From contig NZ_BNAO01000010.1 in NCBI RefSeq assembly GCF_014653435.1, positions 62,001 to 126,000 on the forward strand: a DNA stretch of 64,000 nt. Reading direction: 5' to 3'. This document shows, piece by piece, positions 8,646-17,768 of the stretch; the stretch's first letter is position 1; every line of letters starts with the position of its first letter. The stretch is from Alishewanella longhuensis (lineage in GTDB: Bacteria; Pseudomonadota; Gammaproteobacteria; Enterobacterales; Alteromonadaceae). The notes below the pieces were generated by a model, which worked only from the letters and a program-made list of their open reading frames with translations, was not told the DNA's origin and searched no databases. Made by a program: the position numbers and the translations under genes.

Positions 8646-9668
8646 TTAACGCCAACCTGCCCGGTCCAGAATGCGGATTGCCTCGGCATTGAGTTCACCT
8701 AACTGCTCCAACTCCAGATTATCTGCTTTAAAGGTACCAAAGCCCTCTAGGATAGTGCTAATTGCAACATCTGTGCGGATGGGATATTCATGATTCACTT
8801 CAGCATACCAGCGTTGCGCGTTTGGCTGAACCATATATTCCAGTAATTTCACTGCATTGGCTTTATTTGGTGCAAAAGTAGCCACACCAGCTCCTGCCAC
8901 ATTAATATGCACGCCATTGCCTTGCTGGTTTGGCCAAAATATTTTTACTTTAGCTGCATCAGCCTGATCGGCAGGATCGGCCAGCATGCCGGCTAAATAA
9001 TAAGTATTTGCCAAAGCGATATCACAAACGCCAGCCGCTGCGGCTTTGATTTGATCACGATCACCACCACGCGGTGGCCGGGCAAAGTTAGCAACCAGAC
9101 CTTTAGCCCAAGCCTCTGCCTCGACAGCGCCATCATGGGCAATCAGAGAAGCCAAATGTGATTGGTTATAGATGTTGTTCGAGGAGCGAACACAGATTTT
9201 ACCTTTCCATTTCGGGTCGGCTAAATCTTCCATAGTCGACAGCTGTGCCGGATCGACTTTACCCTCTATATACATAATAGGCCGGGCTCGCACTGTTAAG
9301 CCATACCATACACCGGCAGGATCGCGTAAGTTAGCCGGAATAATAGTTGAAAGCGTTTCCGACTCAATAGCTTGCAGCACACCTTGCTGCTTAGCTCGCG
9401 CTAGTCGACCAACGTCGGTCGTTATTAAAATATCGGCCGGGCTATTGCGACCTTCACTATTGATCCGGGTGATCAATTCATCAGCATTACCGGTGATTAA
9501 ATTAACTTTAATACCAGTCTCAGCGGTAAAGGTGTCCAATAAAGGCTTAATTAATTCTTCCTGCCGGGCGGAGTAAACATTTACCTCAGCTGCAAATGCT
9601 GCAGAAGTGTGTATCAAACAAGAAGCCAAACTACCCGCTACCAATAACATTAATTTACTTAATTTCAT
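8646..9668 (-). CDS. fbpA: Periplasmic ferric-iron-binding protein
   Basis: 340 aa from the ATG at 9668, which has GGAGTT upstream and starts directly at a signal peptide (KLMLLVAGSLASCLIHTSAAFA); a longer reading would bury this 38 residues in. The mature protein begins VNVYSARQEELIKPLLDTF, typical of the FbpA/FutA group. The CDIALANTYYLAGML block contains the adjacent tyrosines that bind Fe(III) in this family. First gene of a three-gene importer operon (fbpA-fbpB-fbpC). Iron-dependent repression by Fur is expected for the family but I see no convincing Fur box. Confidence 0.9.
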   Translation of the reverse strand: MKLSKLMLLVAGSLASCLIHTSAAFAAEVNVYSARQEELIKPLLDTFTAETGIKVNLITGNADELITRINSEGRNSPADILITTDVGRLARAKQQGVLQAIESETLSTIIPANLRDPAGVWYGLTVRARPIMYIEGKVDPAQLSTMEDLADPKWKGKICVRSSNNIYNQSHLASLIAHDGAVEAEAWAKGLVANFARPPRGGDRDQIKAAAAGVCDIALANTYYLAGMLADPADQADAAKVKIFWPNQQGNGVHINVAGAGVATFAPNKANAVKLLEYMVQPNAQRWYAEVNHEYPIRTDVAISTILEGFGTFKADNLELEQLGELNAEAIRILDRAGWR

Positions 9669-9831
9669 GACAACTCCTGCCTCATAATAAAGATGCTGAG
9701 CATATAAACATAAACACGAACAATTCTCAATAAATTCCCGATGCCAAGCGAAAAATATCCGATATTTAACTGGTACTCTCACTAGAAACCACCTACTCTA
9801 CTTTAGAGAACACTAAATATGGAGTAAAATA
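9669..9831. promoter_or_regulatory. Divergent promoter region fbpA / DUF2892 gene
   Basis: This 163-bp gap contains an inverted repeat AAATAT-CCG-ATATTT at 9753-9767. It also holds an AT-rich stretch (9719-9737) with only a poor match to the Fur consensus. Both genes need promoters here. The regulator is not identifiable from sequence alone. Confidence 0.35.
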
Positions 9832-10020
9832 ATGCAAACAAACGTAGGTGGTATAGATAAGGTCATTAGAGTTATTGTCGGCACCCTACTGATTGCGTTG
9901 GCCGCAATGGGGGTCATTGGTGTCTGGGGCTGGATTGGTATAGTACCTTTATTAACAGGCCTATTTAATTTTTGTCCTATTTACACTTTATTTGGTATTA
10001 AAACCTGCAAGATTAGCTAA
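9832..10020 (+). CDS. Small DUF2892 (YgaP-like) inner-membrane protein
   Basis: 62 aa. It starts MQTNVGGIDKVIRVIVGTLL, then two hydrophobic helices, then FNFCPIYTLFGIKTCK with two conserved cysteines. This matches the DUF2892 family, related to the membrane part of the YgaP rhodanese. GGAG lies eight bases before the ATG. It stands alone between fbpA (divergent) and mgsA (convergent). Function unknown; the cysteines suggest sulfur or redox handling in relatives. Confidence 0.8.
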   Translation: MQTNVGGIDKVIRVIVGTLLIALAAMGVIGVWGWIGIVPLLTGLFNFCPIYTLFGIKTCKIS

Positions 10021-10075
10021 GACGGTAAAACCCGACTGTACTAAAAAGCACAGCTCAGTATTTACTTAGCTGTCT

Positions 10076-10513
10076 TTAGCTATCTTTAGCTGTCAGACGA
10101 TTGTTATGAGCATTAAAATCCGGGATTTCTCGTTGGTAGCCTTGTCGGTACAAGCTGGAATGAATAATAAAGTCTGCGGTGGCAATATTACAGGCCACGG
10201 GGATATTCCAGACTACTGCCAAGCGAATCAACGCTTTTACATCGGGATCGTGCGGTTGCGATGAGAGGGGATCCCAGAAAAAAATCAGCCAATCAATTTG
10301 CTGCTCGGCTATCAAGGCGCCAATTTGTTGATCGCCACCCAATGGTCCACTGGCCATACAGCGCACAGGCTGGCGTAAGGTTTCACTGATTAATCTACCC
10401 GTGGTGCCTGTGGCTATAAGCTGTTTATCGGCGAAAAAGGTTTTATGCTGAGCAATCCACTCCAGTAAAGCGGCTTTTTTACCATCGTGTGCAACCAGTG
10501 CTATGGTTTTCAT
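10076..10513 (-). CDS. mgsA: Methylglyoxal synthase
   Basis: 145 aa from the ATG at 10513, preceded by GAGG nine bases upstream; the longer reading from 10558 has no Shine-Dalgarno. It converts dihydroxyacetone phosphate to methylglyoxal and phosphate, bypassing lower glycolysis when sugar phosphates accumulate. The sequence matches E. coli MgsA closely: ALVAHD start, ATGTTG phosphate loop, SGPLGGDQQIGALI with the catalytic Asp, FFWDPLSSQPHDPDVKAL with the active-site His, and NIATADFI. Monocistronic, cytoplasmic. A 10-bp near-repeat (CTTTAGCTAT/CTTTAGCTGT) straddles its stop codon. Confidence 0.95.
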   Translation of the reverse strand: MKTIALVAHDGKKAALLEWIAQHKTFFADKQLIATGTTGRLISETLRQPVRCMASGPLGGDQQIGALIAEQQIDWLIFFWDPLSSQPHDPDVKALIRLAVVWNIPVACNIATADFIIHSSLYRQGYQREIPDFNAHNNRLTAKDS

Positions 10514-10602
10514 GCTATCTAACCTCAGTTTATCTAACGAACATACCATGCCAAGCATTTTATGTGTTTAGCCCAGACGCTAACTTAACTGACTTTATTG
10601 CC

Positions 10603-10627
10603 AAAAAAAAGCCCCGACAAGCGGGGC
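10603..10627 (-). terminator. Rho-independent terminator of ilvC
   Basis: On the minus strand a 6-bp stem (GCCCCG/CGGGGC, 5-base loop, 10611-10627) is followed by eight U residues (A-tract 10603-10610). It lies about 100 bases past the ilvC stop. Confidence 0.9.
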
Positions 10628-10727
10628 AAACAACCAAGGTCCACGTATAACATCGTTATTGGTCTGGTGTTAGTATGAGCACTGCTCAAAGGCTAACTAC
10701 CATTAACCACATCATGCTTTGGGCAGC

Positions 10728-12209
10728 TTAATTAGCCTCAACAATGCGTTTCATTGCTGTCATATAGCCCCGTAATTTTTTACCTACCACTTCCACCGGA
10801 TGCTGGCGAATAGCTTCATTAACCGCTATCAGTTTTAAGTTATCTACGCCATTGTTGGCAGTACTGATGCCCTTACCGATAAACTCGCTGCTTAAGCTGT
10901 TTACTTTGTCGCGTAATAATGGCACTGCAGCATGAGCAAATAAATAGTTGCCATATTCTGCAGTATCCGAGATCACCACGTTCATCTCATACAAACGCTT
11001 ACGCGCTATGGTATTGGCAATCAGCGGCGTTTCGTGCAGTGATTCATAGTAAGCAGACTCAGCAATAATACCGGCGTCAACCATAGTCTCAAACGCTAAT
11101 TCAACCCCTGCTTTTACCATAGCGATTAATAAGATACCGCGATCAAAATATTCTTGTTCGCTGATACTTTCCGCCGAGACCGGTGCCTGCTCAAAACCAG
11201 ACTCACGGGTTTGCTCACGCCAGGTCAGTAGGTTTTTATCATCATTAGCCCAGTCGGCCATCATGGTACGTGAAAACTCACCACTGATAATATCGTCCAT
11301 GTGTTTTTCAAACAGCGGGCGTAAAGTCACCTTCAGCTCTTCAGCTAAATCGTAGGCTTTCACCTTGGCTGGGTTGCTCAGGCGATCCATCATATTGGTA
11401 ATACCGCCATGTTTAAGCGCTTCGGTTACCGTTTCCCAGCCATACTGAATCAACTTAGCGGCATAACCGGCTTCTACACCATCAGCCAGCATCTTATCAA
11501 AGGCTAAAATCGCACCGGTTTGCAGCATGCCACACAGAATGGTTTGTTCACCCATTAAGTCTGACTTTACTTCAGCAACAAAAGACGACTCCAACACGCC
11601 GGCTCTGTCACCACCAGTCGCCGAGGCATAAGCCTTGGCTATCTCTAAACCCTGACCTTTAGGATCATTCTCAGGATGCACGGCGATTAACGTCGGTACC
11701 CCGAAACCACGTTTGTATTCTTCACGTACTTCAGTACCCGGACACTTAGGTGCCACCATCACAACTGTGATATCAGGGCGAATCTTTTTACCTTCTTCCA
11801 CGATATTAAAACCGTGTGAATAAGCTAGAGTTGCACCTTGCTTCATCAGCGGCATTACTGCATCTACTACGCTGCTATGCTGTTTATCCGGTGTTAAGTT
11901 TAATACCAGATCAGCGCCAGGAATTAATTCCTCGTAGGTACCAACCTTAAAACCATTACTGCTGGCTTTTTGAAAAGAAGCGCGCTTTTCGGCAATGGCT
12001 TCTGCCCGTAAGGCGTAGCTAATGTTTAAACCAGAATCGCGCATGTTCAAACCTTGGTTTAAACCCTGAGCACCACAGCCAACGATTACGATATTCCACG
12101 CTTTGATAAAATCACAGCCGTTAGCAAATTCGGCTTTATCCATAAACCGGCACTGCCCTAACTGGCGTAATTGCTGCCGTAAATTCAATGTATTAAAGTA
12201 ATTACTCAT
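10728..12209 (-). CDS. ilvC: Ketol-acid reductoisomerase, class II
   Basis: 493 aa from the ATG at 12209. The four-codon longer reading starts with TTG and is not conserved in E. coli IlvC. It catalyses the Mg2+- and NADPH-dependent isomeroreduction of acetolactate and acetohydroxybutyrate in valine and isoleucine synthesis. Visible: [20 protein letters not shown] start, Rossmann motif [31 protein letters not shown] and the duplicated knotted C-terminal domain that makes this the long form. Almost colinear with the E. coli enzyme. Divergent from ilvY, the regulator of this gene in enterics, so inducer (substrate)-dependent activation is likely conserved. Confidence 0.97.
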   Translation of the reverse strand: MSNYFNTLNLRQQLRQLGQCRFMDKAEFANGCDFIKAWNIVIVGCGAQGLNQGLNMRDSGLNISYALRAEAIAEKRASFQKASSNGFKVGTYEELIPGADLVLNLTPDKQHSSVVDAVMPLMKQGATLAYSHGFNIVEEGKKIRPDITVVMVAPKCPGTEVREEYKRGFGVPTLIAVHPENDPKGQGLEIAKAYASATGGDRAGVLESSFVAEVKSDLMGEQTILCGMLQTGAILAFDKMLADGVEAGYAAKLIQYGWETVTEALKHGGITNMMDRLSNPAKVKAYDLAEELKVTLRPLFEKHMDDIISGEFSRTMMADWANDDKNLLTWREQTRESGFEQAPVSAESISEQEYFDRGILLIAMVKAGVELAFETMVDAGIIAESAYYESLHETPLIANTIARKRLYEMNVVISDTAEYGNYLFAHAAVPLLRDKVNSLSSEFIGKGISTANNGVDNLKLIAVNEAIRQHPVEVVGKKLRGYMTAMKRIVEAN

Positions 12210-12377
12210 AACGACTCTCAAAATTCTTGATCTGTGTAAGCTAAGCTCACCAGTAGCAGCGTATTACGGCATTATTGCCCAGGTACTGCTTTAATGAATT
12301 TAGTGTAGCGCGCGACTTTTATTGCGTGAAGTGATATATTTTCAATTCTGTATTTCATTTTTTGCAATAGAGGTAGT
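12210..12377. promoter_or_regulatory. ilvC-ilvY divergent control region
   Basis: This 168-bp intergenic region lies between ilvC and its LysR regulator. In E. coli IlvY binds tandem operators between these genes and activates ilvC when acetohydroxy-acids are present. Candidate half-sites here are GGCATTATTGCC (12268-12279), ATTGCG near 12322 and TTGCAAT near 12362. The exact operators are not provable by eye. Confidence 0.55.
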
Positions 12378-13259
12378 ATGGACGTCCGTAGCGCACAACT
12401 TTTTCTGCATTTGGCGTCTAGCTTAAATTTTGCTAAAACCAGCGATCAAATGTTTGTTAGCCCATCTACCCTTACCCGGGTAATTCAAAGGCTAGAACAA
12501 GAGCTTAATACCACGCTGTTTGAACGGGACAAAAGATCGGTGCGCCTAACTGCGGCTGGCGTGCGGGTACAGCGTTTTGTCAGGTTATGGCTGGACGAAT
12601 GGCATCAATTACAACTCGATCTGCAACTTACCAGCGCCGAGCTTAGTGGTACCTTACGGATTTTTTGTACTGTGACCGCCAGCTATAGCCATTTGCCGGC
12701 ATTGTTGGATAAATTTCGTTTGCAGTGTCCTAAAGCCGAAATACAGCTTACCACCGGTGACGCCTCGGCTGCGATAGAGCGGATTAGAGCCGATGAAGCC
12801 GATGTGGCTATTGCCGCTTATCCCGAACAGTTACCTGCCAATATGTTCTTTCAAAACATTTCTACTGTGCCAGTGCGATTAATTGCGCCGGTTATTCCCT
12901 GTCGGGTTAACGATTTATTAGCGCAGCAACCGATAAACTGGAACGAAGTACCAATGATCTTACCGGAGCATGGTCCTGCTCGCAGTCGCTTTGATAAGTG
13001 GTTGACAGATAAAGCGATAACACCTGCGGTGGTCGCTAAAGTCGATGGCCATGAGGCCATGGTGTCCATGGTGGCGCTTGGTAGTGGTATTACTATAGTG
13101 CCGGAGCCTGTACTTCAACATAGCCCGGTACGGGAGCGAGTGCGGATTTTGGAATCGGAGTATCAGTATAAGCCCTTTGAACTGGGTGTGTGTATGCTAC
13201 ATAAACGGCGACAAGAGCCTCTATTGCAAGCATTTTGGCAGCTCGTGCTAAAGAATTGA
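12378..13259 (+). CDS. ilvY: LysR-type regulator of ilvC
   Basis: 293 aa. The N-terminal winged helix-turn-helix (MDVRSAQLFLHLASSLNFAKTSDQMFVSPSTLTR, written here by its range 1-34) is followed by the linker helix and a periplasmic-binding-like effector domain. The S-P-S-T-L-T-R recognition helix and E-R-D motif are those of IlvY. AGAGG lies seven bases before the ATG. Divergent placement from ilvC strongly supports the IlvY assignment over other LysR proteins. The gene ends before the convergent sspB terminator. Confidence 0.92.
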   Translation: MDVRSAQLFLHLASSLNFAKTSDQMFVSPSTLTRVIQRLEQELNTTLFERDKRSVRLTAAGVRVQRFVRLWLDEWHQLQLDLQLTSAELSGTLRIFCTVTASYSHLPALLDKFRLQCPKAEIQLTTGDASAAIERIRADEADVAIAAYPEQLPANMFFQNISTVPVRLIAPVIPCRVNDLLAQQPINWNEVPMILPEHGPARSRFDKWLTDKAITPAVVAKVDGHEAMVSMVALGSGITIVPEPVLQHSPVRERVRILESEYQYKPFELGVCMLHKRRQEPLLQAFWQLVLKN

Positions 13260-13273
13260 ATTTTTACAGACCC

Positions 13274-13303
13274 AAAAAAGCACTGGGGCAGTTAAAGCCC
13301 CAG
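13274..13303 (-). terminator. Rho-independent terminator of sspAB
   Basis: On the minus strand CTGGGGC/GCCCCAG form a perfect 7-bp stem with a 7-base loop (13283-13303), then TG CTTTTTT. It lies 12 bases beyond the sspB stop and also sits in the convergent gap with ilvY. Confidence 0.85.
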
Positions 13304-13314
13304 CCTGATGTGCG

Positions 13315-13737
13315 TTACTTAATCACTTTTAAATGGCTACCACGAGGCGGTTTAGGAGGCTCAGGTGGTAACTCATCGTCCAGCGCCTCTTCTAAAAAGT
13401 CCTGTTCATCCTCATCGTCTTCCTCCAAAGTAAAGACGGTGCCTGCACCATTTTCACGGGCATAAATTGCCAGTACGGCTTTAATAGGAATAGACAAGGC
13501 AAACGGCTGACCGCCGAAACGTGCATTAAAAGTAACAAAATCATTGCCTAGCTGCAGATTACCCACGGCTGAGGGCAGCACATTTAATACTATCTGGCCA
13601 TTTTGAACAAACTGCTGTGGTACTTTCACTGCTGGATAAGTAGCATCTACCACTAAGTAGGGAGTGCATTTATTATCAATAATCCAATCGTAAAAGGCCC
13701 GTAGCAAATAAGGGCGGTTTGGCGACATGTTCTGCAT
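13315..13737 (-). CDS. sspB: Stringent starvation protein B, ClpXP adaptor
   Basis: 140 aa. The N-terminal domain (SPNRPYLLRAFYDWIIDN, FNARFGG, LAIYARENGAG) is the SsrA-tag-binding fold that delivers stalled-ribosome products to ClpXP. After about residue 105 there is an acidic, disordered linker and then a C-terminal RGSHLKVIK, the ClpX-tethering tail (E. coli ends PALRVVK). Shorter than E. coli SspB only because the linker is short. The ATG overlaps the sspA stop by one base, so the pair is co-translated. Confidence 0.95.
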   Translation of the reverse strand: MQNMSPNRPYLLRAFYDWIIDNKCTPYLVVDATYPAVKVPQQFVQNGQIVLNVLPSAVGNLQLGNDFVTFNARFGGQPFALSIPIKAVLAIYARENGAGTVFTLEEDDEDEQDFLEEALDDELPPEPPKPPRGSHLKVIK

Positions 13738-14375
13738 TACAGCCTGATCCCCTTGCGGATCTCCCGCTCAATATCAGTCAGTGATGCTTGAAACGCATCA
13801 CGCTCAAAAATGCGATTCATATAGGTTTTTAATTGCTTGCTACCGGCACCAGTAAATTCAATACCTAGTAACGGTAAACGCCATAGTAAAGCGGCCATAT
13901 AACAATCGACCAAGCCGAACTCTTCGCTCATAAAAAATGGCGCTTCACCGAATAACGGAGCAATAGATAACAAACCTTCCTTTAACTCCTGACGGGCAAG
14001 GGCTGCATCTTCATGGTTTTGCAAAATTTTGTCTGCCAGACTGTACCAATCGTTCTTTATGCGGTACATCATTAAGCGAGCCTGACCGCGTGCGACGGGA
14101 TAAACCGGCATCAATGGTGGATGTGGGAAGCGCTCGTCAAGATATTCCATAATAATATCAGCTTGATATAACGCTAACTCGCGATCTAACAAGGTCGGTA
14201 AACTGCCATATGGATTCACTTCATATAAATCCTCTGGCACGTTATCTGGTGTGACCTGAAGAATATCGACAGTTACTCCTTTCTCCGCCAGCACGATACG
14301 GACCTGATGGCTAAACATATCGTCAACAGCTGAGAACAATGTCATCACAGGGCGTTTATTGGCAATGATCGCCAT
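13737..14375 (-). CDS. sspA: Stringent starvation protein A (RNA polymerase-associated)
   Basis: 212 aa with a glutathione-transferase fold, beginning ANKRPVMTLFSAVDDMFSHQ. It keeps the FPHPPLMPVYPVARG surface segment that in E. coli binds RNA polymerase and sigma70, and the LVDCYMAALLWRLP helix. It is a global stress regulator, not an active transferase. First gene of sspAB; 75 bases downstream of the cytochrome c1 gene, with a possible terminator between. Confidence 0.95.
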   Translation of the reverse strand: MAIIANKRPVMTLFSAVDDMFSHQVRIVLAEKGVTVDILQVTPDNVPEDLYEVNPYGSLPTLLDRELALYQADIIMEYLDERFPHPPLMPVYPVARGQARLMMYRIKNDWYSLADKILQNHEDAALARQELKEGLLSIAPLFGEAPFFMSEEFGLVDCYMAALLWRLPLLGIEFTGAGSKQLKTYMNRIFERDAFQASLTDIEREIRKGIRL

Positions 14376-14388
14376 GTATTCCTCCGGT

Positions 14389-14423
14389 TAAATAAAAAAC
14401 AGCAAAGGGGCACTAAGGCCCCT
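14389..14423 (-). terminator. Probable terminator of the pet operon
   Basis: A stem AGGGGC/GCCCCT (14406-14423) lies 28 bases after the petC stop. On the minus strand it is followed by TTGCTG and then a T-rich run. The gap before the T-run makes this weaker than the other terminators here. Confidence 0.5.
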
Positions 14424-14450
14424 AACTACAAGTATTATAAAAACAAATAC

Positions 14451-15188
14451 TTAATGAACATCTTTCCAGTATTCTTTCTTCAGGAAGTATGCCAACACAA
14501 AGAAGATAAAGATAAAGATTAACACCTTGGTGCCTAAAGCATGCGATTCTAATTTGGTTGGCTCGCCGGTATATACCAGATAGTTTACCAGATCTGCAAC
14601 CGCTCGGTCATATTCTTCGGCACTTAGCTCACCTGAGCCATCGGTACGTATACCTACGTATACTTCTGTTGGCTGACCATCAACTAACCGGGTTTCATGT
14701 GCCCGATAAGGCACACCTTGCAACTCTTGCAGCACATGCGGCATACCAACAGTTGGAAACACCTTGTTGTTAACACCAAAAGGACGGCTCTCATCTACAT
14801 AAAAAGTACGTAAATAAGTGTATAGCCAGTTGGCGCCACGAACACGGGCCACGTTAGTTAAATCCGGCGGCAATACACCAAAGGCATTTTCAGCATAGTC
14901 AGCTGGCATTGAGTTAGTAATATGATCACCCACCTTCTCGCCAGTAAACATCAGGTGTTCCATCCCCAAATCTTCAGGAATACCTAAATCTTTGAAGGTC
15001 CGGGAATACCGCTGATACTGCATTTGGTGACAACCTAAACAGTAGTTTTGGTACAGTTTAGCACCATTCTGTAAAGAGGCCTTATCGCGCAAATCTATTG
15101 GCGCCTTGTCCAGCGGAATCGTTGGACCAGCGGCCATTGCCAGCGATGATGCTAACAATGCGACAGCTGAAAGTAACTTTTTCATCAT
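14451..15188 (-). CDS. petC: Ubiquinol-cytochrome c reductase, cytochrome c1
   Basis: 245 aa. A signal peptide (LLSAVALLASSLAMA) is followed by the covalent haem site CLGCH (about residues 51-55), the body of the c1 haem domain, and a single C-terminal anchor (VLIFIFIFFVLAYFLKKEYW). It carries electrons from the Rieske protein to soluble cytochrome c in the bc1 complex. The start (ATGATG) overlaps the petB stop as TGATG. The distal axial Met is likely in the VGMPHVL block. Confidence 0.96.
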   Translation of the reverse strand: MMKKLLSAVALLASSLAMAAGPTIPLDKAPIDLRDKASLQNGAKLYQNYCLGCHQMQYQRYSRTFKDLGIPEDLGMEHLMFTGEKVGDHITNSMPADYAENAFGVLPPDLTNVARVRGANWLYTYLRTFYVDESRPFGVNNKVFPTVGMPHVLQELQGVPYRAHETRLVDGQPTEVYVGIRTDGSGELSAEEYDRAVADLVNYLVYTGEPTKLESHALGTKVLIFIFIFFVLAYFLKKEYWKDVH

Positions 15189-16462
15189 CAGGTTAACCTC
15201 ACTGGCAGTGGCTTGGTTTTCTCATTTTTGCTGTATAACCACAACAGGGCAAAGAAGCCAAAATAAGTAAAAGAGAAAATTTGCGATAACAAGGCATAAG
15301 TTGGTGTTGCTGGCAACACGCCTAAAATACCCAGAGCAACGAAACTGATACAGAAAAATACCAAGTTCCAGCGATGTAATTCGCTACGGTAGCGCACAGA
15401 GCGAACAGTACCACGGTCAATCCAAGGTAATAATGCCAGAGCAACAATAGCCAGGAACATCGCAGCAGCACCAAATAATGGATCTGGGATAGCGCGTAAA
15501 ATGGCATAGAATGGTGTGAAATACCAAACTGGCGCTATATGGTCAGGCGTTTTCATTGGGTTGGCTGTTTCAAAGTTTGGTGGTTCCAGGAAGAAACCGC
15601 CGCCTTCAGGCATAAAGAAAATCACAAAAGCAAATATAAACAAGAAACCGGCAACACCCACTAAATCTTTTACGGTGTAGTAAGGGTGGAACGGAATTGC
15701 ATCAACAATGACTTTCTTACCGCCACGGGTAAAGTACTGATGGAAAGTAAACTTCTTGTCTGCTTCAGTCAGTTCAACAGTGCCATCGTTATCGCGTTTG
15801 ATGTCGATACCATCAGGGTTGTTAGAACCAACTTCGTGCAATGCCATAATGTGCAGGAACACTAAAATAACCAAGACCAGCGGCAGTGCGATAACATGCA
15901 AGGCAAAGAAACGGTTTAAGGTAGCACCTGAGATAACGTAGTCACCACGGATCCACAAGGTTAAATCATCACCGATAAAGGGTATTACACCGAAAATAGA
16001 GATAATAACCTGAGCCCCCCAGTAAGACATCTGTCCCCAAGGTAGCATATAGCCCATAAAGGCTTCCGCCATCAGCACTAAGAAAATCAACATACCAAAA
16101 ATCCATAGTAGTTCACGTGGCTTTTGGTAAGAGCCGTACATCATGCCGCGCAGCATATGTAAATATACCACTACGAAAAAGGCTGAAGCGCCGGTAGAGT
16201 GCATATAACGTAGTAACCAACCGTAGTCTACGTCACGCATAATGTATTCTACTGAGGCAAAGGCACCTTCTGCTGAAGGCTCGTAGTTCATGGTTAGCCA
16301 AATACCAGTCAAGATCTGGTTAACGAGTACTAAAATGGCTAAAGAACCAAAAAAATACCAGAAGTTAAAGTTTTTTGGCGCCGGATACTGCATCACATGC
16401 AGGTTCATCTTATCCATAAAGGGTAAGCGATATTCAATCCAGCTCATTAAGTTTTTAAACAT
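15188..16462 (-). CDS. petB: Ubiquinol-cytochrome c reductase, cytochrome b
   Basis: 424 aa and eight or nine transmembrane helices. Paired haem-ligand histidines are visible in MHSTGASAFFVVVYLHMLRG and FALHVIALPLVLVILVFLHI. The quinol-oxidation (Qo) motif appears as PDWY-type PVWYFTPFYAILRAIPD. It is the quinone-reactive core of complex III. The gene overlaps petA and petC by single bases, so the operon petA-petB-petC is translationally coupled. Confidence 0.97.
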   Translation of the reverse strand: MFKNLMSWIEYRLPFMDKMNLHVMQYPAPKNFNFWYFFGSLAILVLVNQILTGIWLTMNYEPSAEGAFASVEYIMRDVDYGWLLRYMHSTGASAFFVVVYLHMLRGMMYGSYQKPRELLWIFGMLIFLVLMAEAFMGYMLPWGQMSYWGAQVIISIFGVIPFIGDDLTLWIRGDYVISGATLNRFFALHVIALPLVLVILVFLHIMALHEVGSNNPDGIDIKRDNDGTVELTEADKKFTFHQYFTRGGKKVIVDAIPFHPYYTVKDLVGVAGFLFIFAFVIFFMPEGGGFFLEPPNFETANPMKTPDHIAPVWYFTPFYAILRAIPDPLFGAAAMFLAIVALALLPWIDRGTVRSVRYRSELHRWNLVFFCISFVALGILGVLPATPTYALLSQIFSFTYFGFFALLWLYSKNEKTKPLPVRLT

Positions 16463-17052
16463 TATGCGGCCCCCTCGTCTTCACCAATCAAGATGGTGTT
16501 ATCGTCGATAAACATATACGGAGGAATCACCAGGTTGGTTGGCGCCGGCACGTTTTGGAATACCCGACCAGCCATATCAAAACGTGAACCGTGACATGGA
16601 CAGAAGAAGCCAGAACGAATACCTTCAATTTGTGCAGCGAAATCTGTTGGTAAGTAAGTTGGCGAGCAACCTAAGTGAGTACAAATACCTACCGCAACAA
16701 AAATTTCTGGCTTAATTGAGCGATGACGGTTTTGCGCATAAGTTGGCTGTTGTGGCTCAGCTGAACCCGGATCACGTAACCGGTTTTCAGTATCCGCTAG
16801 TTGCGATAGCATTTCTTCGGTACGTTTTACAATCCAAACCGGTCGGCCACGCCATTCAACCCGAATTAGCTGACCATCTTCTAGCTTGCTAATATCTGCG
16901 CTCACCGCAGCACCAGCTTGCTTGGCCCTTTCACTCGGATTCCAGGACGCAATAAAGGGCACCGCAACTCCTACAGCACCAACGCCCCCCACAACAGAGG
17001 TTGCGATGGTCAGGAAGCGGCGGCGACCATGATCTACAGGCGCATTGCTCAT
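16462..17052 (-). CDS. petA: Ubiquinol-cytochrome c reductase, Rieske iron-sulfur subunit
   Basis: 196 aa from the ATG at 17052 (GGAG eight bases upstream); the eight-codon longer reading lacks support. A twin-arginine-type N-terminus (GRRRFLTIATSVVGG) serves as Tat signal and anchor. The [2Fe-2S] ligands are in CTHLGC and CPCHGSRFD. It moves electrons from quinol to cytochrome c1. First gene of the bc1 operon. Confidence 0.96.
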   Translation of the reverse strand: MSNAPVDHGRRRFLTIATSVVGGVGAVGVAVPFIASWNPSERAKQAGAAVSADISKLEDGQLIRVEWRGRPVWIVKRTEEMLSQLADTENRLRDPGSAEPQQPTYAQNRHRSIKPEIFVAVGICTHLGCSPTYLPTDFAAQIEGIRSGFFCPCHGSRFDMAGRVFQNVPAPTNLVIPPYMFIDDNTILIGEDEGAA

Positions 17053-17318
17053 CCACTCATCTCCACATTGAAACACTTAAACGTTTAAAATTTAAGCGGC
17101 TGAAATTCAGCAATTATTATAAGTAAAAAAATATAGCCGATCATAATGAAAAGCCTTGCTTTGCACAAGGATTAAGGCAACGTGAATGGCTAATATCTTG
17201 GTCTTATTTACACTAAAGCAGTATTGTTTGTCATACAGAGCTATGTGTTTACCAGGTAAATTAGCAATTATTGGTATAAAAACTATTGGCGACTTATCAA
17301 AGCAGTACACCACACCAA
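17053..17318. promoter_or_regulatory. petA upstream region, no gene seen
   Basis: This AT-rich gap of about 266 bp between petA and the rpsI terminator contains only short, unconvincing reading frames. It should hold the petABC promoter; TATAAT occurs on the minus strand near 17116-17121. Two small palindromes lie in the probable leader: TTAAACGTTTAA (17077-17088) and GCTGAAATTCAGC (17099-17111). Confidence 0.45.
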
Positions 17319-17347
17319 TAAAAAACCCGGCGACAAGGCCGGGTTTT
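17319..17347 (-). terminator. Rho-independent terminator of rplM-rpsI
   Basis: On the minus strand the stem CCCGGC/GCCGGG (17326-17343) is flanked by AAAA and TTTT, giving up to 10 bp, followed by a U-rich tail. It lies about 20 bases past the rpsI stop. Confidence 0.9.
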
Positions 17348-17363
17348 GAGTACCAACAGCGAA

Positions 17364-17756
17364 TTAACGCTTCGAGTACTGTGGACGCTTACGTGCTTTA
17401 CGCAGACCCACTTTCTTACGCTCAACTTTACGCGCGTCACGAGTAACGAAACCCGCTTTACGTAATGCTGGACGTAATGATTCGTCAAACTCCATCAGTG
17501 CACGGGTGATACCGTGACGGATAGCGCCTGCCTGACCAGAAATACCACCGCCTTTAACAGTGATGTACAGGTCAAACTTTTCAACCATATCAACCAGTTC
17601 TAACGGCTGCTTTACTACCATACAGGCAGTTTCACGACCGAAGTACTCTGACAGGCCACGCTGGTTGATAACAATGTTACCTGAACCAGCTTTTAAGAAG
17701 ACGCGGGCCGTTGAGCTTTTACGACGACCAGTTCCGTAGTATTGATTCTGTGCCAT
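17364..17756 (-). CDS. rpsI: 30S ribosomal protein S9
   Basis: 130 aa. It begins [20 protein letters not shown] and ends in the basic tail [11 protein letters not shown] that reaches the ribosomal P site. GLSEYFGRE and [15 protein letters not shown] are the conserved S9 blocks. Co-transcribed with rplM, 12 bases upstream, and ended by a strong terminator. Confidence 0.98.
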   Translation of the reverse strand: MAQNQYYGTGRRKSSTARVFLKAGSGNIVINQRGLSEYFGRETACMVVKQPLELVDMVEKFDLYITVKGGGISGQAGAIRHGITRALMEFDESLRPALRKAGFVTRDARKVERKKVGLRKARKRPQYSKR

Positions 17757-17768
17757 GTTATGCTCCGA

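Noticed and set aside
9719-9740. Fur box upstream of fbpA
   Set aside because: Only a poor match to the 19-bp consensus and weak symmetry.
10063-10093. Three 10-bp near-repeats at the mgsA stop codon
   Set aside because: Too short and imperfect to call a repeat element; partly coding.
13235-13465. Serine-rich 76-aa frame opposite sspB
   Set aside because: The Ser run is the antisense reading of the acidic Glu/Asp linker of SspB and overlaps its terminator.
17107-17446. Short frames between petA and rpsI
   Set aside because: They cross the rpsI terminator or the S9 gene, lack ribosome sites and look random.
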